From: Bacteroidales bacterium UBA3824 | Lineage (GTDB): Bacteria > Bacteroidota > Bacteroidia > Bacteroidales > UBA3824 | DNA: 12,107 nucleotides | Direction of reading: 5' to 3' | Assembly (NCBI GenBank): GCA_002393195.1 | Contig: DGIK01000023.1 | Span: 1-12,107, forward strand | Shown here: one piece after another, positions 6,205-12,107 of the stretch | Layout: each line of letters opens with the position of its first letter | Position numbering within the stretch: position 1 is the stretch's first letter | Program-made: the position numbers and the translations under genes | The notes under the pieces: model-generated | The model's database searches: none | Told to the model about the DNA's origin: nothing | What the model saw: only the letters and a program-made list of their open reading frames with translations

Positions 6205-7845
6205 TTACTTCCGCAGCAAGTATTTGGCGAGGAGTTCGCGCACTTGCAGGTCGTTGGCGGGGCGGTCGATGTAGCAGTCGCAACCCGACTCCGAGAAGGC
6301 GCGCTTGTCTTCGGCGGAGAAATACGGGATTTGGGCTACTGTGATAATCGACGGGCTCATCTTGCGGATGAGTTTCATCGCCTCCGAACCGTTCATCATC
6401 GGAAGTTTCAGGTTTGATATTACCATCTGCACATCACTGTTTTGACGGTAAAGTTCAAATAATTCCTTGCCTGTCTTAGCCCTCAACGCCTTGACAGCGT
6501 ATTTGCGGAGGGTTTCGTTGAGCAGCGCAAACGACACATCGTCGTCTTCGCCAACAAGCACCGACGTACCACCAAAACTGATTGCCTTGATGTCATCTGC
6601 CGCCATCTTGGCGTTGCCATTGTTGATAGGCAGCGAAATATAAAAAATCGTGCCGACGCCCGGCGAGGAGTCAAACCAAATCTCGCCATTGAGACGTTGC
6701 ACGTATTCTTTTACAATCGAAAGCCCGAGTCCAAGCCCCTTGTTGGAATTGTCGCAAGTCTTCACCCCGCGCACAAAAGGATCGAGCACGTGGTCAATGA
6801 CTTCGGGACCGATGCCGATGCCACAATCGCGCACGTAAAATACAGCCGTGCCGCCGTTGTTGGACGCGCCGATTTCTATTGGACCCTTCTCGCTATATTT
6901 GAGCGAATTGGATATTATCTTGTTCAATATCGACGTGAGCATCATCTCGTCGGTGAATATCTCCGCGCCGTCGCTAAACTCATTATTGACGGCAATCTCG
7001 ATGCCGCGTTTCTGCGCCCTGCCCATAATTTTTTGACAGACCGACTGCAACAACGCGCCGATATTCACACGCTGCATCTTTACAATGGTTCTGCCAATAA
7101 TCACATTGTTGTACTCCTGGACAGAATTGATGGACGACACAAGACTACCTGCGCTTTCCCTGATGCAATCGGCGTATTCGTTGCGGCGGTCAGGGTCTTC
7201 CGTCACCTTGATGAGTTCCGAGAATCCAACAATGACATTGGTGTCGTTGAGTATTTCGTGGGACAATTTCGACAGCATCTTTGCCTTGTATTCGTCATCG
7301 CTTGCGGCGCGCTCCTTGGCGGCACGGTAGTCGCTGATGGTCTTTTCGAGGCGAGCGTTGATTTCTGCGAGTTTCTTGTTGGAATCTTCGAGTTCCTTGG
7401 TGCGCTCGGAGATGATGGATTCGAGGTCGCGGTTCGACGACTGCAACTCCCTATTCAACCTGCTGATAGTCAAGTGGCTCTTGACTCTTGCCGTAAGTTC
7501 CTCCACCTGTATCGGCTTGGTTACAAAATCCACCGCGCCACACTTGAACGCCTTGATTTTGTCAAACTGGCTATTGAGCGCGGAGAGGAATATGACAGGG
7601 ATGTCCCGCGTCTTGCGGTCTGCCTTCAACTGTCCGCATATCGTATAGCCATCGACATCGGGCATCATTATGTCGAGAAGTATCAGGTCGGGGCGATATT
7701 CCACCGCCATAACCATTGCCTGGCTACCATTGTTGGCAGTGATAGTCTTGTAACCCCTTTCTTCCAACACAACCTGGACGTACTCCGATACAGCTTTGGA
7801 GTCGTCCACTACTAATATTGTCTGAATTATATTGTTGATAGACAT
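6205..7845 (-). CDS. Hybrid signalling protein: REC - coiled coil - histidine kinase - degenerate REC
   Basis: 546 aa, no membrane segment, so a cytosolic two-component protein. The N-terminal receiver (about 8-125) is complete: acidic pair D14-D15, phosphoacceptor D58 in LILLDIMMPDVDG, S88, and K110-P111. Residues about 126-185 are Leu/Glu/Lys/Arg-rich with heptad character, a probable coiled-coil linker. The HisKA region has H196 in LSKLSHEI, but the usual R-T/S-P-L-N after the H-box is replaced by L-N-D-T-N. The HATPase domain has N313 (N-box), D340-CGIGIG (G1) and GLGLGLS at 370-376 (G2). A C-terminal receiver-like domain (about 427-546) keeps E433-D434-D435 but has N478 at the phosphoacceptor site and R528 in place of the conserved Lys. 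The input signal and output partner are not evident; no DNA-binding domain is present. The gene stands alone, divergent from the PASTA operon. Confidence 0.9.
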   Translation of the reverse strand: MSINNIIQTILVVDDSKAVSEYVQVVLEERGYKTITANNGSQAMVMAVEYRPDLILLDIMMPDVDGYTICGQLKADRKTRDIPVIFLSALNSQFDKIKAFKCGAVDFVTKPIQVEELTARVKSHLTISRLNRELQSSNRDLESIISERTKELEDSNKKLAEINARLEKTISDYRAAKERAASDDEYKAKMLSKLSHEILNDTNVIVGFSELIKVTEDPDRRNEYADCIRESAGSLVSSINSVQEYNNVIIGRTIVKMQRVNIGALLQSVCQKIMGRAQKRGIEIAVNNEFSDGAEIFTDEMMLTSILNKIISNSLKYSEKGPIEIGASNNGGTAVFYVRDCGIGIGPEVIDHVLDPFVRGVKTCDNSNKGLGLGLSIVKEYVQRLNGEIWFDSSPGVGTIFYISLPINNGNAKMAADDIKAISFGGTSVLVGEDDDVSFALLNETLRKYAVKALRAKTGKELFELYRQNSDVQMVISNLKLPMMNGSEAMKLIRKMSPSIITVAQIPYFSAEDKRAFSESGCDCYIDRPANDLQVRELLAKYLLRK

Positions 7846-7919
7846 ACTGTTAGTACACGATTTGGGATTACATTCAACATACTTTTTACAGAATACAAAT
7901 TTTGTGTTTTTTTGCCAAT

Positions 7920-7960
7920 AAAAAAAATTTTTTTTATTATTTTTTTTGTGATTAACTTTG
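7920..7960 (+). promoter_or_regulatory. Promoter of the PASTA-T9SS-RluD operon with upstream A/T tract
   Basis: TAACTTTG at 7953-7960 is a full match to the Bacteroidetes -7 box, 39 nt before the ATG at 8000. No clear TTTG -33 box is seen. Instead a perfect A8T8 palindrome (7920-7935) and a further T8 run lie directly upstream, an intrinsically curved A/T tract that could act like an UP element. The rest of 7846-7999 should also hold the divergent kinase promoter, but I find no good match for it. Confidence 0.55.
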
Positions 7961-7999
7961 TAGCATCAAAACGAACAATCTACAACGATTTACATTATA

Positions 8000-8674
8000 A
8001 TGGAACAGGAAAACAATTCGTCTTTTATGGACTATTTGAAGGCGTGGGGACGGTTTTTCATCTCCCGATACTTCATCAAAAATATCTGCATCTTCATTGC
8101 GACGGTGTTAGTGTTTATACTGCTGATAACGCAGGGGCTCAAATGGTACACCCACCACACAGAGAAAATCAGTGTGCCATCTGTGGAGGGCATGACCGTG
8201 GCTGAGGCGAAGAAAATCATCAAGGAGCGCGGACTCGAAGCCGTAGTCAACGACAGCACCTTTGAGTGTGCCTCCAAGAGCATCAAGCCCGGGCAGATAA
8301 TCCCTGGCGGACAGCAACCCACACCCGGCTATCAGGTAAAAAAAGGCAGAAAGATTTACCTGACTTACCTCGCATACACCAAACAACCCGCCACGATGCC
8401 CAACATCAACGGCGAATCGGTGGAAACCGCCAAATCGCTCATACTCGGCGCGGGACTCATCCCCGGCAAAATCACCGAGCGCGAACACCCGCACAAGGGT
8501 CTCGTACTCGAAGCCAAATTCAACGGCGCAAGAGTGTCTGCCGGCAAGCAACTGCACAAGGGCGACATCATAGACCTCATCATTGGCAAGGGCGAGGACA
8601 ACGATGCCACAACGCCATACGATGGCGATACCGACATCTTCAATCAGAGCGACGACTCCGACGACGAATTATAA
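8000..8674 (+). CDS. Membrane-anchored PASTA-domain protein
   Basis: 224 aa. A short cytoplasmic N-terminus, one transmembrane helix (about 26-45, ICIFIATVLVFILLITQG), then two PASTA domains facing the periplasm: about 56-125 (ISVPSVEGMTVAEAKKII ... GRKIYLTYL) and about 129-198 (PATMPNINGESVETAKSLI ... GDIIDLIIGKG). An acidic disordered tail follows (DGDTDIFNQSDDSDDEL). PASTA domains in other bacteria bind peptidoglycan fragments or muropeptides, commonly on Ser/Thr kinases or penicillin-binding proteins; here there is no kinase or transpeptidase domain. Bacteroidetes often carry such stand-alone PASTA proteins near rluD (from memory of gene order), suggesting an envelope role. First gene of a likely three-gene operon; the next start is 9 nt downstream. 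Confidence 0.9.
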   Translation: MEQENNSSFMDYLKAWGRFFISRYFIKNICIFIATVLVFILLITQGLKWYTHHTEKISVPSVEGMTVAEAKKIIKERGLEAVVNDSTFECASKSIKPGQIIPGGQQPTPGYQVKKGRKIYLTYLAYTKQPATMPNINGESVETAKSLILGAGLIPGKITEREHPHKGLVLEAKFNGARVSAGKQLHKGDIIDLIIGKGEDNDATTPYDGDTDIFNQSDDSDDEL

Positions 8675-8683
8675 CCGCAACCA

Positions 8684-10459
8684 ATGAACCGACTTCTCCG
8701 CATATTGACCGCAGCCGCATTGGGCTTGCTTGCCGTGGACGCTACGGCGCAAGAGGACGACGTGCTGGAACTGCCGTTTTTCGACGATTTTTCGCAGATT
8801 GACACCACGCCAGATGCCAAACGCTGGGTGGCTCACGGCACTACGGTATGTTATGACCTGCCCAAAAATCCTCCAAGCACCGGCGCGATGCTCTTGGACG
8901 CACTGGACAGCAACGGCGTATTCTACAACAACGCCCGCTACGGCACTACAACGGCGGCAGACACGGTGGAATCATTGCCAATCAACCTCGATTACCCAGG
9001 AGAAAAAAGCATCTGGCTGAGTTTCTATTATCAACGTGGCGGACACGGCGACCGTCCCGAAAAGGGCGATTCGCTTGTCCTCGATTTTTACTCCCCGTCC
9101 GAGCAAAAATGGCAGAGCGTCAAACTATACGAAGGCGGCAACAGTGCGCCGTTTCAACAGGAGATGATTAACATCACCGACGACAAATTTTTGAGAAAAG
9201 GTTTTCGATTTAGATTCCGCAACTACATCAGCCTCGGCTCGTCGCTTGCGCCCGACCTCGTGAGCAACTGCGACCACTGGCTCATTGATTACGTATCGCT
9301 CGACATCAATAGGCACAAGGGCGACACGGTTTACAAAGACGTTTCGCTCACCAATACGCCCATAATCAAGATTGGCGACTACCAAGAAGTGCCGTGGCGT
9401 CATTACGTAAACAGCAACATCCGCGAAAAGGTAAATTATACCATACATTACCGCAACAACGACAACCGCGCCCGCCTGTTGGACTCCATCAACCTCTACC
9501 TCACACACGACGGCACTACCGACAAATACGCCCTCGGCACGTTCAATATGCCGAGTTATATGGATTTTGACAACCACAACGACGACTTCGCATATACATT
9601 CAAGTCGCAATACGACACAATCGCCAATTATGACGTGAAAGTAAGGCTTGTGAGCGACGCCACCGCCAACGATTTTCCCGACAACAACGAAATCACCGTC
9701 CGCAAAACATTTTCAAATTGTTATGCCCTCGACGACGGCTCGGCTGAGGCTGCATACGGACTCCACGGCGAAGGCAGCGACGGCGCAATGATTGCCGTAA
9801 AATTCAATACATACATCCCCGATAAGATGTATGGCGTGTATATGTATTTTTGTCCCGTTTACAACAACCAACAGGCTGACAACTTCGACCTGAAAGTTTG
9901 GGCTTGCGAAGACGGATTGCCAATTGCAGAGATTGCCACCAAAGCCAATGTAGAAGTGCCAAAAGACAGCACAGGCAAGTTTATCTACATTCCATTTGAA
10001 TACCCGGTAGAGGTGAGCGACACATTCTTTGTCGGTTGGCAAAAAAACGAAACATCCATCATTGCAGTTGGATTTGACCGCAACACATCGACGCCCAACC
10101 ACAAATATTTCAACATCGGCGGCGATTGGAAACAATCGAAAGAACTCGGACAAATAATGATACGCCCCGTTTTTGGCGACGTGAAGACCGCAATTTCAGA
10201 ATTGGGCACGGAGCATCAATTAGCATCCAAAAACCTCAAAATATACCCGAATCCAGCCACGGATTACATCACAGTGGAATCGGACAGCGGCAAGCCGTTG
10301 ACACTAATGATAGTGAACGCTCGCAGCGGTCAGGTGATAAAGACCATCCGCAATGTGGAGGACGGCGGCACAGTATATCTCGACGACCTCGCCGCCGGCG
10401 CGTACATCGCCGTATCACCATCGACAGGCGCAAGTGCTAAATTTTTAATTATAAAATAA
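8684..10459 (+). CDS. Exported protein with T9SS type A sorting domain
   Basis: 591 aa. Signal peptide about 1-23 (MNRLLRILTAAALGLLAVDATAQ, cleavage after A-T-A-Q or nearby). The N-terminal module (about 28-215) has the Bacteroidetes pattern LPFFDDFS ... LDALDSNGVFYNNARYG ... LPINLDYPG ... IWLSFYYQRGGHGDRPEKGDSLVLDFYSP ... RFRFRNYISLGS ... DHWLIDYVSLD, likely a jelly-roll/lectin-like fold. A middle Ig-like region and a second beta-rich module (about 345-500) follow. The C-terminal sorting domain (about 517-591) begins NLKIYPNPATDYITVES and ends with GAYIAVSPS ... FLIIK. Family knowledge: such proteins cross the outer membrane via the type IX system and are attached to the surface or released. 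No catalytic residues are recognisable, so substrate and function are unknown. It sits 9 nt from both neighbours, in the same operon. Confidence 0.9.
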   Translation: MNRLLRILTAAALGLLAVDATAQEDDVLELPFFDDFSQIDTTPDAKRWVAHGTTVCYDLPKNPPSTGAMLLDALDSNGVFYNNARYGTTTAADTVESLPINLDYPGEKSIWLSFYYQRGGHGDRPEKGDSLVLDFYSPSEQKWQSVKLYEGGNSAPFQQEMINITDDKFLRKGFRFRFRNYISLGSSLAPDLVSNCDHWLIDYVSLDINRHKGDTVYKDVSLTNTPIIKIGDYQEVPWRHYVNSNIREKVNYTIHYRNNDNRARLLDSINLYLTHDGTTDKYALGTFNMPSYMDFDNHNDDFAYTFKSQYDTIANYDVKVRLVSDATANDFPDNNEITVRKTFSNCYALDDGSAEAAYGLHGEGSDGAMIAVKFNTYIPDKMYGVYMYFCPVYNNQQADNFDLKVWACEDGLPIAEIATKANVEVPKDSTGKFIYIPFEYPVEVSDTFFVGWQKNETSIIAVGFDRNTSTPNHKYFNIGGDWKQSKELGQIMIRPVFGDVKTAISELGTEHQLASKNLKIYPNPATDYITVESDSGKPLTLMIVNARSGQVIKTIRNVEDGGTVYLDDLAAGAYIAVSPSTGASAKFLIIK

Positions 10460-10468
10460 CCGTAAAAA

Positions 10469-11554
10469 ATGGCAGAAGACATCATAGAAGACGACATCAT
10501 AGAAGATGACAACATACAGGAAACCAGCGAAATAAAGACCGAAAGATACAACACAATAGTGGATCAGGGGCAGGACTTGATACGCATCGACAAATTCCTC
10601 GACGACCACATCCCCGGCATCTCGCGCAACAAGATTCAGGAGGCGGCTAAGGCGGGTTGCATCATTGTAAACGGCAAGCCCGTAAAGAGCAACTACCGCG
10701 TACACCCCGGCGACGAGGTGAAAGTATTGCTGCCCGGCGAACACGAGGAATTCAAACTCATTCCCGAGGACATTTCGTTAGACATCGTTTATGAAGACGA
10801 CGACGTAATTGTAGTCAACAAAAAAGCCGGAATGGTGGTTCATCCCGCGCACGGCAACCTCACAGGCACACTCGTAAACGCGCTCGCATTCCATCTCGGC
10901 GACAAGTCTCAATTTGACAAAAATGACACTCGTCCGGGTCTTGTACACCGCATCGACAAAAACACGTCGGGTCTCCTCGTCATAGCCAAAAATGAACGGT
11001 CAAAAGTACATTTGGCAAAGCAATTTTTTGACCATACTGTCAACCGACGCTACCACGCGCTTGTCTGGGGCGACATCGAAGAGCCAACAGGCACTATCAT
11101 CGGCAACATCGCCCGCAGTCCCAAAGACAGATTGATGATGTGTGTATATCCGCCAGACAGCGGCATTGGCAAACACGCGGTAACACATTACAGAGTTTTG
11201 GAGAGATTTGGATACGTAACGTTGGTGGAGTGCAAACTCGAAACCGGCCGCACCCATCAAATCCGCGTCCATTTTACGAGTCAAAACCATCCGCTTTTCA
11301 ACGATGAAATCTACGGCGGCAACCGCATACTTCGCGGCACCACATTCTCCAAATACAAAAAATTTATTGAGAATTGTTTTACCATAATGCCACGCCACGC
11401 CCTCCACGCCAAGACATTGGAGTTCATCCATCCGAGGACAGGCAAATTGATGAGTTTTGATTCCGACATTGCACCCGACATGCAGGAAGTAATCGAAAAA
11501 TGGCGGATTTATGCTGCCGCAGGCAGGACGTGGATGGAAGAAGGTGAGGAATAA
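10469..11554 (+). CDS. rluD: RluD-family 23S rRNA pseudouridine synthase
   Basis: 361 aa, RluA/RluD family. Isomerises uridines in rRNA to pseudouridine; in E. coli RluD modifies helix 69 of 23S rRNA, but the exact target here is inferred. S4 RNA-binding domain at about 38-90 (IRIDKFLDDHIPGISRNKIQ ... GDEVKVLLPG). Catalytic motif HRIDKNTSGLLVIAKNE at 160-176 with Asp163 as the nucleophile. Motif III is ETGRTHQIRVHF (258-269), and HPLFNDEIYGG (274-284) follows. The first 20 residues are acidic and contain a DIIED-DIIED duplication, encoded by a 15-bp tandem repeat. The gene starts 9 nt after the T9SS protein. Its stop codon directly abuts the stop of the convergent minus-strand gene, and no terminator is seen between them. 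Confidence 0.95.
   Translation: MAEDIIEDDIIEDDNIQETSEIKTERYNTIVDQGQDLIRIDKFLDDHIPGISRNKIQEAAKAGCIIVNGKPVKSNYRVHPGDEVKVLLPGEHEEFKLIPEDISLDIVYEDDDVIVVNKKAGMVVHPAHGNLTGTLVNALAFHLGDKSQFDKNDTRPGLVHRIDKNTSGLLVIAKNERSKVHLAKQFFDHTVNRRYHALVWGDIEEPTGTIIGNIARSPKDRLMMCVYPPDSGIGKHAVTHYRVLERFGYVTLVECKLETGRTHQIRVHFTSQNHPLFNDEIYGGNRILRGTTFSKYKKFIENCFTIMPRHALHAKTLEFIHPRTGKLMSFDSDIAPDMQEVIEKWRIYAAAGRTWMEEGEE
10478..10507 (+). repeat. 15-bp tandem duplication at the 5' end of rluD
   Basis: GACATCATAGAAGAC (10478-10492) is followed directly by GACATCATAGAAGAT (10493-10507), with one mismatch. It encodes DIIED twice in the acidic N-terminus ahead of the S4 domain. Confidence 0.85.
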
Positions 11555-11860
11555 TTATCTGCACCGCACCGGACGAACCGATTTGATGAGCGTTTTGTAA
11601 TTGCCATTAGCACACTTGTAGGTTGACCAATCGTAATTTGACTTTGATGTTGTCTCGCCCCACGCAAAATAATCGCCGCAGTCTTCGGGAGATGCAGCAC
11701 CAACATTGCGGTCTGCCCACAATGTACCAGATGGGAGACCAAGATCAACATACGTCTGAGCGTTTGCGATTCCTTCTATCAACACCAACAGTGTCAGTAG
11801 GACGAGAAAAAAAACAGTTTTCTTTTTCACAATTGCGTTAATTAAAATTTGGGCATACAA
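11555..11860 (-). pseudogene. VDLGLPSGTLWA-type exported protein, apparently with its central part deleted
   Basis: 101 aa. A signal peptide (KKKTVFFLVLLTLLVLIEGIANAQ) is followed by QTYVDLGLPSGTLWADRNVG, ASPEDCGDYFAWGETTSK and YDWSTYKCANGNYKTL. This is the classic opening of a large Bacteroidetes paralogous surface-protein family related to the FISUMP (Fibrobacter major paralogous) domain. The protein then jumps to IKSVRPVRCR and stops. In full-length members, as I remember them, ...SVRPV.. is the last segment, after more than 100 residues containing WRMPT and YWSSS motifs that are missing here. The frame is intact, so this is a fusion of the two ends by in-frame loss, or a decaying gene. 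An alternative start is the GTG at 11830, which would begin directly at the basic n-region (VKKKTVFF). It may still be translated and exported. Confidence 0.65.
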
Positions 11861-11891
11861 TATTCAAAACACAGACCATTAAAAATCTACA

Positions 11892-12107
11892 TTACAATGC
11901 CGCGATTTCGTCTGCCGCGAGTCCAGTGTATTTGACGATGACATCAACTGGCAACCCATCAGCTTTCATAGTACGAGCAGTGGCGAACAATGCTTCGACA
12001 CGACCTTCCGCGAGCCCTTCCACACGACCTTCTGCACGACCTTCGGCACGTCCTTCTGCAAGACTTAATTCTCTGACTGTCCTGTCCCTGTCGTTGCGAA
12101 GGAACTC
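11892..12107 (-). CDS. C-terminal tail of an Rpn / PDDEXK_2-type nuclease (putative transposase), start outside window
   Basis: Only the last 71 residues are present; the frame is open to the right edge. The visible sequence begins EFLRNDRDRTVRELSLAEGRAEGRAEG, continues with VEGLAEGRVE, and ends MKADGLPVDVIVKYTGLAADEIAAL. The 'RNDRD ... EGRAEGRAEG ... A..MK..G...D.I...TGLS..EI..L' tail is characteristic of Rpn-family recombination-promoting nucleases / PD-(D/E)XK family putative transposases common in Bacteroidetes. The catalytic domain is not in the window, so activity cannot be judged. The stop at 11892-11894 is 31 bp before the start of the truncated surface-protein gene on the same strand. 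Confidence 0.75.
   Translation of the reverse strand, partial: EFLRNDRDRTVRELSLAEGRAEGRAEGRVEGLAEGRVEALFATARTMKADGLPVDVIVKYTGLAADEIAAL
11997..12056. repeat. 12-bp tandem repeat, 5 units, in the Rpn-like gene
   Basis: Five imperfect 12-bp units start at 11997, 12009, 12021, 12033 and 12045. All end CCTTC on the plus strand (for example TGCACGACCTTC). They encode the tetrapeptide repeat EGRA/EGRV/EGLA in the predicted helical tail. Unit number can change without frameshift. Confidence 0.85.

Noticed and set aside
6697..7815. 372-codon open frame on the plus strand opposite the hybrid kinase
   Set aside because: Antisense to a protein with unmistakable receiver and kinase motifs; the translation has no coherent motif.
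8266..8802. 178-codon plus-strand frame overlapping the PASTA and T9SS genes
   Set aside because: It is Arg/His-rich out-of-frame translation of two well-supported genes.

Overview
The window looks like the chromosome of a Bacteroidales/Bacteroidetes bacterium. The evidence is a protein with a C-terminal type IX secretion (T9SS) sorting domain, a membrane PASTA protein grouped with an RluD-type pseudouridine synthase, a Bacteroidetes-style transketolase, a truncated 'VDLGLPSGTLWA' surface-protein module, an Rpn/PDDEXK_2 protein tail, and promoters of the TTTG-N19-21-TAnnTTTG type with no clear Shine-Dalgarno sequences. No rRNA, tRNA, CRISPR array or intact insertion sequence was seen.

Left part (1-2771, minus strand): an AlbA_2/HATPase regulator-like protein is followed after 13 nt by a Kef-type (CPA2) cation/proton antiporter that runs off the left edge. 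The regulator carries a 21-bp tandem repeat that encodes a Thr/Ser/Asp/Ala linker. A divergent nitroreductase follows (2935-3447, plus), meeting tail to tail a small acidic protein (3483-3788, minus) that resembles an orphan antitoxin and has the best promoter in the window.

Middle (3865-7845, minus strand): a full-length transketolase ends in a strong hairpin terminator. An AT-rich 229-bp gap full of direct and inverted repeats separates it from a REC-HisKA-HATPase-REC hybrid signalling protein, whose second receiver has lost its phosphoacceptor.

Right part (7953-11554, plus strand): one likely operon holds a PASTA membrane protein, a large exported T9SS-sorted protein and RluD-type pseudouridine synthase, with 9-nt gaps between genes and a recognisable promoter before the first. 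RluD abuts, stop to stop, a minus-strand remnant of a VDLGLPSGTLWA-family exported protein that appears to have lost its middle. The right edge holds the C-terminal tail of an Rpn-like nuclease with 12-bp repeats.

Most of this is conserved housekeeping with ordinary gene order. I do not see a clearly new multi-gene system. The more unusual elements are the degenerate receiver, the repeat-encoded linkers, the repeat-rich intergenic gap, the orphan antitoxin-like gene, and the internally deleted surface-protein gene.
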